The notes under the pieces were generated by a model, which saw only the letters and a program-made list of their open reading frames with translations, ran no database searches and was not told the origin of the DNA. Positions 35,237 to 43,801 of a stretch of DNA of 64,000 nt are shown in pieces. The DNA comes from Aquabacterium sp. (GTDB taxonomy: Bacteria > Pseudomonadota > Gammaproteobacteria > Burkholderiales > Burkholderiaceae_C): positions 1 to 64,000 of the forward strand of contig JAKLLB010000010.1 in the NCBI GenBank assembly GCA_023150345.1. The letters run 5' to 3'. How positions within the stretch are numbered: position 1 is the stretch's first letter; each line of letters begins with the position of its first letter. The position numbers were made by a program, and so were the translations under genes.

Positions 35237-35363
35237 ACTACTGCGCGGCGGCCTTGCGGCAGCGCGGCGCGGGCATGGGGCGAACCCGATTGACCCCCAG
35301 TCGCGTTGCGGTCACGCTGGTGCCGCGGCCACCTCTTATCCAATCGCAATCAAGGAGCACGAC

Positions 35364-36101
35364 ATGACTCAGAAAGTGGCGTATGTGACCGGCGGCATGG
35401 GCGGGATCGGAACGGCCATCTGCCACCGCCTGGCCAAGAGCGGCTTCAAGGTGATCGCCGGCTGCGGCCCGAGCCGCGACTTCAAGAAGTGGCTCGACGA
35501 GCAGCAGGCGCTGGGCTTCACGTTCTACGCTTCGGTGGGCAACGTGGCGGACTGGGACTCCACCGTCGCTGCGTTCAGCGCGGCCGTTGCAGAGCATGGC
35601 CCCATCGATGTGCTGGTCAACAATGCCGGCATCACACGCGACCGCATGTTCCTGAAGATGACGCCCGATGACTGGAAGGCGGTGATAGACACGAACCTCA
35701 ACAGCATGTTCAACGTCACCAAGCAGGTGGTGCCGGGCATGGTCGAGAAGGGCTGGGGCCGCATCATCCAGATCAGCTCGGTCAACGGCGAGAAGGGCCA
35801 GGCGGGCCAGACCAACTACTCGGCCGCAAAGGCCGGGATGCACGGTTTCACGATGGCGCTGGCCCAGGAACTGGCCAGCAAGGGTGTGACGGTCAACACC
35901 GTCAGCCCCGGCTACATTGGAACCGACATGGTGCGGGCGATCAAACCCGAGGTGCTCGACAAGATCGTCGCGACAATACCGGTCAAACGCCTGGGTGAAC
36001 CGGAGGAGATCGGATCCATCGTTGCCTGGTTGGCCAGCGAGGACTCCGGGTTCACGACCGGTGCCGATTTCAGCTGCAACGGTGGTTTGCACATGGGGTG
36101 A
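35364..36101 (+). CDS. phaB: acetoacetyl-CoA reductase
   Basis: A 245-residue short-chain dehydrogenase that reduces acetoacetyl-CoA to (R)-3-hydroxybutyryl-CoA with NADPH. It has the cofactor loop TGGMGGIGTAI, NNAG at about 86-89, and the catalytic Ser139, Tyr152, Lys156 (NYSAAKAG). The segment QISSVNGEKGQAGQTNYSAA is the PhaB hallmark. AAGGAG 7 nt upstream gives a strong ribosome binding site. Last gene of the biosynthetic operon. Confidence 0.96.
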   Translation: MTQKVAYVTGGMGGIGTAICHRLAKSGFKVIAGCGPSRDFKKWLDEQQALGFTFYASVGNVADWDSTVAAFSAAVAEHGPIDVLVNNAGITRDRMFLKMTPDDWKAVIDTNLNSMFNVTKQVVPGMVEKGWGRIIQISSVNGEKGQAGQTNYSAAKAGMHGFTMALAQELASKGVTVNTVSPGYIGTDMVRAIKPEVLDKIVATIPVKRLGEPEEIGSIVAWLASEDSGFTTGADFSCNGGLHMG

Positions 36102-36190
36102 TGGTCGCCCCGCGTGCGAGGGTGTAACGATCCTGCGCGGTCCACGATCCGGAAACGTTGCTGGCGCACAATCTGCGCGTCGTGACGTTT

Positions 36191-36195
36191 GGAGG
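36191..36195 (+). promoter_or_regulatory. GGAGG ribosome binding site deciding a GTG start
   Basis: GGAGG six nt before GTG at 36202. It fixes the start of the exported esterase and gives a proper signal peptide; the longer reading frame to 35917 would overlap phaB. Confidence 0.75.
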
Positions 36196-36201
36196 CTTGT
36201 T

Positions 36202-37407
36202 GTGCTGCGCGGGCTCGTTTGTGTCTGGACCATCGCGCTTGGGGTTGTGCTGTCTGCACCCTCGGTGCGGGCACAGTCGGTGGATGCCACCGACTCGGCG
36301 ATTCAACTGCTCGACTTCGGCGAGTCGCGGTTCCCTGAGTACTTCCCCCGGCGCCGCTCGAACCTGAGCTTCGCGCCCTTCCTCTATCGCTACTACCCTG
36401 AGTCAGGTGTCTACCTTGGCGTAGTCGTGGCACCGGACCCGGCCTACATCCAACAGGGGGTGTACGTTCTCGGCGGCCTGTTCGGCGACACGCCGATGTT
36501 CGTGGGCCTGCTGTCCGACTACATCACCCCCGTGGTCAGCTCTGGCGCTGTCCAGACCCGAACCATTGCCGGGTTTCCGAACTCGATCGACTTCTTCGTT
36601 CCCGATGGATCACCCACTCGGGCGCTGATCTATCTGCACGGTGGCGCGGGCACCAACTACAACATCGCCAACGCGATGGGCTACAACACGCGCAACGATC
36701 CGGCTACCACGGCCTTGGCCAACTGGCCCTGGATCAAGTCCAACCGGGTGATCGGCGTGTTCCCGCAGGGCCAGGCCATCGACGCGGAGCCCAACGCACG
36801 CACCTGGTCCAACCACGCCATGACGTCCGGCCAGGATGATGTCGCGTTCCTGCAGGCCCTGGCAGCGCATGTGCGGGCCACCTACGGCGTCACACGATTG
36901 GCCATTGCCGGGCACTCGATGGGCGGTGCCATGGTGCAACGCATGTGGTGCGAGTCACCCGACACGTTCGACGCCTACATCTCGATGGCCGGCCCTGCAT
37001 CACGCCGCTACCTCGATGCCGCTACGCCCTGCAACCCGGGCACCCACCCGCCGCCATACCTGGGGCTGTTTGCCGGTAGTGACAGCGTGCTCCAGAACAC
37101 CGGGAAGTGGGAAGCCCAGACCTGGCAAGTGGCGCCGTTGGTCGTGGCGGGATCGGCGCGGGCGTGGCTGGACTCCGTGCTCGCCGGAGAGTGGCAGATG
37201 TACCGTCGCCGCGCCGCCATGACGTGTGGTGCCGACCCGCAGGCGGCAGAGGGTGTTGTCCAGGGTGACGTTGTCACCTGGAGTCACTGCAACGGGCGTG
37301 TGAAGCTGCTGAACGTGCGCAGCGCCAACCACCCGATGTCATCCATCGAGGAGTATGCCGGCCTGCCGCTGGCGGACCTGATCAACCAGTTCGTCGACGG
37401 CTACTGA
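36202..37407 (+). CDS. exported PHB-depolymerase/LpqC-like esterase with N-terminal repeat module
   Basis: 401 residues from the GTG at 36202. A signal peptide ends near APSVRA (24). Residues about 28-112 form a module (DFGESRFPEYFPRR, FLYRYYPESGVYLGV, VYVLGGLFGDTP, VGLLSDYI) that I recognise from many exported Burkholderiales proteins but cannot name. The rest is an alpha/beta hydrolase like LpqC/PHB depolymerase or feruloyl esterase: oxyanion loop YLHGGAGTN, nucleophile Ser239 (AGHSMGG), Asp294 (AGSD) and His377 (SANHP). It starts 100 nt after phaB, suggesting a link to polymer turnover outside the cytoplasm, though acyl-ester substrates of another kind are equally possible. Confidence 0.78.
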   Translation: MLRGLVCVWTIALGVVLSAPSVRAQSVDATDSAIQLLDFGESRFPEYFPRRRSNLSFAPFLYRYYPESGVYLGVVVAPDPAYIQQGVYVLGGLFGDTPMFVGLLSDYITPVVSSGAVQTRTIAGFPNSIDFFVPDGSPTRALIYLHGGAGTNYNIANAMGYNTRNDPATTALANWPWIKSNRVIGVFPQGQAIDAEPNARTWSNHAMTSGQDDVAFLQALAAHVRATYGVTRLAIAGHSMGGAMVQRMWCESPDTFDAYISMAGPASRRYLDAATPCNPGTHPPPYLGLFAGSDSVLQNTGKWEAQTWQVAPLVVAGSARAWLDSVLAGEWQMYRRRAAMTCGADPQAAEGVVQGDVVTWSHCNGRVKLLNVRSANHPMSSIEEYAGLPLADLINQFVDGY

Positions 37408-37440
37408 AGCAGCGGGCCCGATCCACCCCGGCGGCGCTGT

Positions 37441-38457
37441 CTAATGCGCGGTGCCGCTCATCCAGGCCGTGCGTATGAGGCGGCCACAGCTCACGGACGG
37501 GAAGTACCCGAACTCCGCCTCGCGCGCCACCAGTCCATAGAACTGCTTGCCCGCATCGATCCACGGATAGAAGCCCTTCGACCCGGGGCTGCTGTAGGCA
37601 CCGTCGCCGACCACCGGGTCGTCCTCGATCCAGTGCCCGACCGAGTAGTGCCAGCTTTCGCTGTCCGGGTTCGGTGACCGCACAGCCTGGTCGGGACACA
37701 CGTTCGGATTGGTGCAAATGGGATGCGATCCCAGCCAGCTGCCCATCACGAGCTCGTCACGCATCATGCGGCGCAGGAATTCCGCATACCCGCGGGGTGT
37801 GCCATAGCCCCCGCCCGCGAGCGCCGGTACACCATACTGCAGCGGCAGTCCCGGCCCGATCTGCGCCATTACCTCGTCGGTCAGTTCCTTGCGGTCCTTT
37901 GTGCCCAGCCCGGCCATCACAGCATGCTTTTGCATGTGGCCGCCGTCGTACACGAACAACCCGTCATGAGCGGGCTCGTACAGGCTGTTGTCGGCGTAGT
38001 TGAGGCATCCTCGCACCGTCTGGTAGGGATAGCACACCCCGAAGTGCGTGTATCCGCTGCGCAACTGCAGGTGTTTCAGGTCGGCTTCTGAAAGCGCGCC
38101 CGCTTGTCGCTGCAGGGTGTATGCGCTGTAGATCCACTTCGAGGCGGATGCGAGGTTCATGCCGGAGCCTGCGGTGTAAGCAGCCCCGGGCCCGGTGCGC
38201 GAGCCACTGGCCAGGGCGCCGTTGCGCCCACCCACCTCCCAGTAGAACGGCGCGATGTTGGCGCAGGCATTGGTTGTGCTGTTGGCCGTTCGGGTGGCGG
38301 CGGCCTTGCGCACGGACAGCGGCACATCCGCCTGCGCCACGGGGCGCTGCGCGGCAAGGTCGGCGGCTCCATCGCTGCCACCGCCCCCGCATCCAACGAC
38401 CAGTACGGTCACGCCAACCGCCAGCGCGGCGCCACCGCATCGACTCAAGCCCTTCAT
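37441..38457 (-). CDS. lipoprotein with beta-lactamase/PBP-like SxxK motif
   Basis: 338 residues from the ATG at 38457 with GGGAG about 7 nt upstream. The signal peptide ends in a lipobox (VVGC, Cys23), followed by a Gly-rich tether, so it is lipid-anchored. NLASASKWIYSAYTL has S-x-x-K at Ser104-Lys107, the nucleophile motif of class C beta-lactamases and related serine hydrolases, and NYADNSLYE / HYSVGHWIED could hold the other motifs, but I cannot assign Y-x-N or the KTG triad with confidence. Several cysteines (NAC, GVC, RGC, PIC, NVC, VSC) suggest disulfides. Calling it a serine hydrolase is an inference; the substrate is unknown. Confidence 0.68.
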   Translation of the reverse strand: MKGLSRCGGAALAVGVTVLVVGCGGGGSDGAADLAAQRPVAQADVPLSVRKAAATRTANSTTNACANIAPFYWEVGGRNGALASGSRTGPGAAYTAGSGMNLASASKWIYSAYTLQRQAGALSEADLKHLQLRSGYTHFGVCYPYQTVRGCLNYADNSLYEPAHDGLFVYDGGHMQKHAVMAGLGTKDRKELTDEVMAQIGPGLPLQYGVPALAGGGYGTPRGYAEFLRRMMRDELVMGSWLGSHPICTNPNVCPDQAVRSPNPDSESWHYSVGHWIEDDPVVGDGAYSSPGSKGFYPWIDAGKQFYGLVAREAEFGYFPSVSCGRLIRTAWMSGTAH

Positions 38458-38718
38458 TGCATGCTCCCTGCAGTGGCAATGGCTGCCCGGCATCCGGGAT
38501 GCCTGTACGATGCCCATTGCCGACACATCGCGCCGAGTGTAGAAACGGCGCCCCGGGTTCGGTACACAGTCAGGCCATGGACCCCCGCAAACCAGGGGGC
38601 AGGCCACCGTACCCGCCGCGCGAGAACCTGCGAACGGGTGGATCCCCACAAGACACGACAAGGGTACAGTCTCTTGCAGGGAGTTTCGGGGTGTACCGTG
38701 CCCCTAACCAGCGCCACC
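38458..38718. other. divergent intergenic region between exported-protein genes
   Basis: 261 bp between the SxxK lipoprotein gene (minus) and the Asp-box gene (plus), so it should hold both promoters. No strong -35/-10 pair stands out. GGTACA at 38663-38668 and TGTACC at 38692-38697 form a widely spaced inverted repeat, and a GGTACA-C-AGTC sequence near 38559 resembles the copy at 38663. These may be regulator half-sites; nothing else is recognised. Confidence 0.35.
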
Positions 38719-39951
38719 ATGATGAAGTCCAAGCACCGATTCCAAAGTATTGGCCGTTCGCTCGGCGCCATCGCATTGATGGTCGCGATGGCTGGGCCTG
38801 CGTTGGGGGCGGTCGAGTCCATCCCGGCCGCGCCGACCACGCTGACCAGCACGTCGACCCGGATGATTTCGTACCGGCATCAGCAGCACATGTGGCAGAC
38901 GCCGGATGGCGCGACCCACCTGCTGATCAACCGGGGGGTCCAGGTGCCCGGCGGTGCGCTTCAGTTGCAGTCGACGTTCGATGGAGGCGCGACCTGGAGC
39001 AGCGGGCCATCGCTGCCGCAGACGAATGGGCTGAATGTCTCGGATGGTCAGCTCAGCGGCAACGACCTGTATGTGGCGTATGCGAACGCCAACAATCAGA
39101 TCATGATGGGATTGCTGCGCTACGACCCTGCCCTGAAGACCTGGTCGTTGCTGCGCAACCAGAGCGTCGCTGTCCAATCTGGCGTGGTCTACAGCAACCC
39201 TGCCATCGGTTTCGATCGCGCGGGCAATCTGTATGTCACCTATGTCGCGCAGGACAGTGCCACGCTGGTCTATTCGCTGCGCATGTCGGTGCGTGCGGCT
39301 GGGCAACTGGCCTGGACCGAACTGCCCCAGGTATTTGGCTCATCCGATGCCGAATCGGCGCAGCGCAGTGGCCGACCTGTACTCACGCCTGATGGCATCG
39401 GGATGGTCTTCACTGTGCACGACGGGATGTACTGGGCGCAGCGGCAAGACGGTTGGAGCCTCGATACGCCTTGGAGCCTGTCGACGATCTACATGACCCC
39501 GCCGCCGTCCGATCCAGACCCCTACGCCAGCCACTTCAGTGTTGTCCGCGATACCGCCGGCAACGTCCACATGGCGACCGTCGACAAGGGGCGGGTCTTG
39601 TATGCGCGCTACCTGGCGGCCACGCAGGCGTGGGAGACGCCGCGCCAGGTGGCTCCGCCGATGGGCGCCGGGTGGGTGCAACTCACGATCGCGGGCGACA
39701 ACCTCGTGCTCATGGCCAACATGCTGAGCATGGTGAGGGTCTACCAAAGCGGCAATGCCGGCAACAGCTTCATCGCGACACACATGCTGACCCATCCCCT
39801 GGCCCCGGACGGCAGCGGCCTCGACTACGGCGCACCGCGGATGGAGACACCATCGGTCTCCACCAGTCCGATCCCCACTGTGCAGCAATACATCGAGGGC
39901 CAGACCCAGAAGTTGATGTTCTTCGCAGTGCCGGTGGTGCCGGTACAGTGA
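38719..39951 (+). CDS. exported Asp-box (sialidase-like fold) protein
   Basis: 410 residues from the ATG at 38719. A signal peptide ends near GPALGA (about residue 31). TFDGGATW (residues 86-93) is an Asp-box of the type found in sialidase-like beta-propellers, and repeats such as GFDRAGNLYVTYV and RDTAGNVHMATV look like further propeller blades. Catalytic residues of true sialidases are not evident, so no enzymatic role is claimed. The next gene begins 1 nt after its stop, hence cotranscribed and probably cotranslated with the alpha/beta hydrolase. Confidence 0.72.
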   Translation: MMKSKHRFQSIGRSLGAIALMVAMAGPALGAVESIPAAPTTLTSTSTRMISYRHQQHMWQTPDGATHLLINRGVQVPGGALQLQSTFDGGATWSSGPSLPQTNGLNVSDGQLSGNDLYVAYANANNQIMMGLLRYDPALKTWSLLRNQSVAVQSGVVYSNPAIGFDRAGNLYVTYVAQDSATLVYSLRMSVRAAGQLAWTELPQVFGSSDAESAQRSGRPVLTPDGIGMVFTVHDGMYWAQRQDGWSLDTPWSLSTIYMTPPPSDPDPYASHFSVVRDTAGNVHMATVDKGRVLYARYLAATQAWETPRQVAPPMGAGWVQLTIAGDNLVLMANMLSMVRVYQSGNAGNSFIATHMLTHPLAPDGSGLDYGAPRMETPSVSTSPIPTVQQYIEGQTQKLMFFAVPVVPVQ

Positions 39952-39952
39952 G

Positions 39953-40918
39953 ATGAACCGGCGACGTCGCGGACTCTTTCTCGGACTCATGGCCGGCGCC
40001 GGCGTGGCGCAGGCAGGACCCCTGCGCGAAGCACTGCGCGAGCGTATCGAACAGCGTCGCCAGGAGCGCGAGAGCACCGGTGTCGACGCAGAAGAGGAGG
40101 CGCTGCAGGGACGTGCGTCGGGCGGCCGAACCGCGCAGGTGTCGTTGCCTGCGGGTGCGCGCGTGTTGCGTGATCTGAGCTACGGCCCGGATGCGCAGCA
40201 GCGACTCGATGTCTACATCCCTGCCGGCGCGCGCAGTGCGCCCGTGCTGTTCATGGTGCACGGCGGTGCATGGATGGTGGGCGACAAGAGCTATGCGCCG
40301 GTGGTCAACCAGAAGGTGACCCGCTGGCTGCCACTGGGCTACGTGCTCGTGTCGATCAACTACCGCATGTCGCGTACGGCGCCGGACGTGCTGGCGCAGG
40401 CCGACGACGTGGCCCGTGCATTGGCGCATGTGCAAGCGCAGGCGGGCAGCTGGGGTGCCGATCCGGCGCGGGTGTTGCTGATGGGGCACTCGGCGGGGGC
40501 GCATCTGGTGGCATTGCTCGCGGCTGATGCCGAACTCGCCGCACGGCACGGTTGCAGGCCGTGGTTGGGCATGGTGTCCTTGGACAGTGCTGCGCTCGAC
40601 GTGGTGGCGACGATGGAGTCGCGGCACTACCGCTTCTACGACAAGGTGTTCGGTCGGGATCGTGCGCTGTGGCTGGCTGCTTCGCCTTACCATCGTCTGC
40701 ACTCAAAGCCCGCTCCCATGTTGCTGGTGTGTTCGACCCGGCGTGGCGATTCGTGCCCGCAGGCCGAGTCGTTCGCCGCCAAGGCGCGACAGCTTGGTGG
40801 ACGAGCCTCCGTTTTGCCCGTCGACATGAAGCACGGCGAGACCAACACCGACCTGGGCAAGGCGTCGGCCTATACCGACGCCGTGCATGCGTTCATGCGC
40901 GGACTTGGGATGCCCTGA
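39953..40918 (+). CDS. exported alpha/beta hydrolase (HSL/BD-FAE type)
   Basis: 321 residues. Twin arginines and a hydrophobic run ending at GVAQA suggest export, possibly by Tat. A charged helix (residues about 20-50) precedes the catalytic domain: HGGAWMVGDKS is the oxyanion HGGxW motif, GHSAGAHLV contains the nucleophile Ser, and DMKHGETN probably carries the His. The fold matches carboxylesterase/arylformamidase-like enzymes acting on short acyl esters. Its start lies 1 nt after the Asp-box gene, pointing to joint function. Confidence 0.8.
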   Translation: MNRRRRGLFLGLMAGAGVAQAGPLREALRERIEQRRQERESTGVDAEEEALQGRASGGRTAQVSLPAGARVLRDLSYGPDAQQRLDVYIPAGARSAPVLFMVHGGAWMVGDKSYAPVVNQKVTRWLPLGYVLVSINYRMSRTAPDVLAQADDVARALAHVQAQAGSWGADPARVLLMGHSAGAHLVALLAADAELAARHGCRPWLGMVSLDSAALDVVATMESRHYRFYDKVFGRDRALWLAASPYHRLHSKPAPMLLVCSTRRGDSCPQAESFAAKARQLGGRASVLPVDMKHGETNTDLGKASAYTDAVHAFMRGLGMP

Positions 40919-41062
40919 ACTCCCCAGGGGTTCAAGCGGACAGTGGGCGTTCGAGTCGGGTCGGCTCCACAATGCTGTGGATGCGACTCCCGCGGCTGCG
41001 GGATTGCTCATGCTCTCAGCGGAATCTAATGTCCACCGCTGATCACAGCGTACCGTGGACCG

Positions 41063-42217
41063 ATGCCATCACAGCAGTGCCACCTCAAGGTTCTTCGTGT
41101 CGCGCTCGGGGCGTTGATGTTTGCGCAGGCGGGTGCGACACATGCGCAGTTCACTCCTCAGGATGAGGAAGTCTGTCCTGCCGCCGCCGGCGTGGTGGAT
41201 CCCGAGTTCTACAGCGCAGGGCGGCGCATGGTGTTCATGGACCGCAGCAACCGCTTGAAGGTGACGACGCTGCGCAGCGATGGGTCGCTCGGGCCCGGCG
41301 GTTGCCGGGGAACTGTGATCGACGAACGCGCCACGCTGTCGGTGCCTGGCTTCCCGCTGATCAACGGTGGTGAGTGGGCGTTGAGCCAGCGGGGTAGCGA
41401 GATCTACTACACCCGGCTCGATGATTCGGGCCGGGTCGAGATGGCCGTAGCGAAGGAAAATGGCGGCACCTGGGATGTGCATGCGGTCGAAGCATCCAGC
41501 GACCGCGGCCTTCCGATACCGAGCATGGATGGCAGTGATCCGCAGGCGCGCATCCTGTATGCACGTGTACGTGAGAGTGGCTATGAGCTCATGTGGCGCG
41601 AGTCGACCGACCCGACCACCGAGCGAACGTTCGGGGCCCATATTGTTCAGGCCAGTGGCGGCGCTCCGAGATGGGTGCGAGGCGAGCGTGCGATCACGAC
41701 GACCCAACTGGATTCCAATGGCGTTGCCCAGGCGGTGCGCATCGACATCGACACCTCCGTGGTGGATGTGCTGACGCAGGACACCGATCCCAAGGACGAA
41801 GTCTGGATGTGGCGTGCGCCCGAGTTCGGCTCGGCGCGCGTATTCATCGCCGTTGCGGGCGGTTCGCAGTTGCGTGTCTACCGCGAGGAAGGCGCGTCAT
41901 GGAACCTGATCAACGCGCTCGACGCGACTGCATTTTCGGCGCGCAGTGGGATCTACTCGCCAGAGCCGACCATCATCGACGGCCGCTCATACGTGGTGAT
42001 GCAGCTGTCCAACCAGAAAGTCGGGCCTTCCGAGATCTGGGTCGCATCCATCGATCCGGCGCTGCCATTGCTGCGTCAGGTTAGCGACCCGGCAGCTGCC
42101 GGGAGGGTGCGCACCGAGCCGGAGTGGGTTCACACATCCAGCGGAGCGTTCATCTACTACACACAGAACGAGGGCCGCGGCCGGGCGGGCTTGCGCCGGG
42201 CTTCTACGGGCCTGTAA
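41063..42217 (+). CDS. exported propeller-like protein, paralogue A, unknown function
   Basis: 384 residues with a signal peptide (ending near GATHAQ). No named family is recognised. Short repeated elements (GSEIYYTRLDDSGRVEMA, ARILYARVRESGYELMWRES, VWMWRAPEFGSARVFIAV, SPEPTIIDGRSYVVMQ) look like blades of a TolB/WD-like propeller. Compared with the following gene it shares the order RESTDP ... RWV ... MWRAPEFG ... SPEP, so the two arose by duplication. The gene is 145 nt after the alpha/beta hydrolase and 45 nt before its paralogue. Confidence 0.7.
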   Translation: MPSQQCHLKVLRVALGALMFAQAGATHAQFTPQDEEVCPAAAGVVDPEFYSAGRRMVFMDRSNRLKVTTLRSDGSLGPGGCRGTVIDERATLSVPGFPLINGGEWALSQRGSEIYYTRLDDSGRVEMAVAKENGGTWDVHAVEASSDRGLPIPSMDGSDPQARILYARVRESGYELMWRESTDPTTERTFGAHIVQASGGAPRWVRGERAITTTQLDSNGVAQAVRIDIDTSVVDVLTQDTDPKDEVWMWRAPEFGSARVFIAVAGGSQLRVYREEGASWNLINALDATAFSARSGIYSPEPTIIDGRSYVVMQLSNQKVGPSEIWVASIDPALPLLRQVSDPAAAGRVRTEPEWVHTSSGAFIYYTQNEGRGRAGLRRASTGL

Positions 42218-42262
42218 CGAAACCCGAGTCACCCGGCGGTGACTTCGATCCAGGGAGTTGAT

Positions 42263-43558
42263 ATGCCGGTTTGTTCACCAGTCGGATCCGCATTGCGAGG
42301 TCGAGTTGCCGCAGGGCTGGCCTGCGGCGTGGTATTGCATGTGTGGTTGGGATCCTCGATCGCCGCGCCGCCTGTCATCCCCGAGTACCAGGTGACGGCA
42401 GCCAAGATCGTCGACTTCGAGTTCGACTGGGGGCGCGACGGGGCCTGGTGCCCGACCTGCAATCACGGTGATGGCAACGCACGTTTTGTGTGGTCGGATC
42501 GCGACTACAGCTTGTGGCTCGGCTACGTCGACTACCAGACGGGCGCGTTCTACCCGCCCGATGGCAAGGCGGTGCAGCTGGATACGCGCGCCGCGTTCTC
42601 TACCGACTGGGGCAATGGCCCGGAGTGGATGTTTTCGACCGGCCCATCGCAGGTGGTCTATACGCGGTATGCCGATGGAGCGACTCCGGGTGCGCTGAGT
42701 GCTGGCGTGGCTGTCGCTACGCAGCGTGCGGACCTGAGCTGGAATGGGCACCACATCAAGAGTGCGATGCAGCGCCAGTCCCCGGCTGCCACGCTCGACC
42801 TGGACGATCCGGCGCCGCGCATGAACTATCAGGACGCGCGCAAGGCCAAGCTCTACTGGCGCGAGGCGAGCGACCCACGCTCCGAGCAGTTGCTGCCGAT
42901 CAGCGACCAGACGGGTGGGGGCTCGCGGCGCTGGGTCCCGGGCACGCGCAAGATCATCTTCAGCGGCAAGGCAACCGACGGCAGCCTGCAAGTGTTTCTC
43001 TACGACACCGATACAGGGGAGCAGGAACAACTGACGAACGATCCATCGCGCAAGTTCGGGGCGTTCATGTGGCGCGCCCCGGAGTTCGGCAATGAGTTTG
43101 TCTTCTTCACGACCAACGATCGGACAAATCTGACGATCCATCGCAAGATTGCCGGCACAGACGGTGTGTTCCGCTGGACGGAGGTCAAGCGGGTGGCCAT
43201 GCCCGACCCGATTCCGTACATCTGGTCGCCCGAGCCGTTCGTGCACAACGGCAAGTCGTGGGTGTTCTTCACGCTGAGCTCGAGTCAGTGGGCGAACGAT
43301 CTCACCGTGCCCACCCAGTTGGCCATGACCGGTATCGTGCCCGATGAGCAGAGTTTTCGCATGCTCACCAACGACACCACGAAGTACCGGGTTCGCCAGG
43401 ATCCGGAGCACTTCATCACGGCACAGGGCCCGTACATCTATTACAACCGCTACATCCCGAAGACCGACGGCAATCCGTTGATTTCTGAGGGCGTATGGCG
43501 TGTCGACACCAAACTGGGGCCGCCTGCATCGACCGCGCCGATCACGCGCGACGAGTGA
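42263..43558 (+). CDS. exported propeller-like protein, paralogue B, unknown function
   Basis: 431 residues from the ATG at 42263, chosen because GGGAG is 6 nt upstream; a GTG at 42239 is possible. The N terminus has a signal-like hydrophobic stretch ending near GSSIAAP. It shares with the preceding protein the blocks REASDP, RRWVPGTRKI, FMWRAPEFGNEFVFF and WSPEPFVHNGKSWVFF. NDPSRKFGAFMWRAPEF and TDTGEQEQLTND resemble TolB propeller repeats. CPTCNHGDGNARF near residue 64 has a Cys pair not seen in paralogue A. Function unknown. Confidence 0.7.
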   Translation: MPVCSPVGSALRGRVAAGLACGVVLHVWLGSSIAAPPVIPEYQVTAAKIVDFEFDWGRDGAWCPTCNHGDGNARFVWSDRDYSLWLGYVDYQTGAFYPPDGKAVQLDTRAAFSTDWGNGPEWMFSTGPSQVVYTRYADGATPGALSAGVAVATQRADLSWNGHHIKSAMQRQSPAATLDLDDPAPRMNYQDARKAKLYWREASDPRSEQLLPISDQTGGGSRRWVPGTRKIIFSGKATDGSLQVFLYDTDTGEQEQLTNDPSRKFGAFMWRAPEFGNEFVFFTTNDRTNLTIHRKIAGTDGVFRWTEVKRVAMPDPIPYIWSPEPFVHNGKSWVFFTLSSSQWANDLTVPTQLAMTGIVPDEQSFRMLTNDTTKYRVRQDPEHFITAQGPYIYYNRYIPKTDGNPLISEGVWRVDTKLGPPASTAPITRDE

Positions 43559-43567
43559 CGCACCGGG

Positions 43568-43786
43568 TCAGTCAGCGGTTACACCCAGAAAGAACTTGAT
43601 CACGCCCTTGGCGGCAAAGCCGACCAAGCCGAATCCGAGCGCCAGGAACAGAACGAACGTGCCCAGCTTGCCCGCGCGCGACTCGCGAGCCAACTGGAAG
43701 ATGATGAACACCATGTAGAGCATGAAGGCCGACACGCCGAACGTCAGCCCGAACCATGCCACCTGTTCCTCGGTGTAGCCGAACAT
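43568..43786 (-). CDS. DUF2788 small membrane protein
   Basis: 72 residues with two membrane helices (FGLTFGVSAFMLYMVFII and VLFLALGFGLVGFAAKGVI) joined by a basic loop (ARESRAGK). The sequence matches the DUF2788 pattern seen across beta- and gammaproteobacteria. Role unknown. It is the last gene of the minus-strand run from map, 15 nt after the DUF2189 gene. Confidence 0.82.
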   Translation of the reverse strand: MFGYTEEQVAWFGLTFGVSAFMLYMVFIIFQLARESRAGKLGTFVLFLALGFGLVGFAAKGVIKFFLGVTAD

Positions 43787-43801
43787 GCCGCTGTCCTGCG
43801 C

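Noticed and set aside
38550-38700. GGTACA-type repeats as a defined operator
   Set aside because: Arms are only six bases with a wide spacer and no matching promoter; kept only as a note in the intergenic entry.
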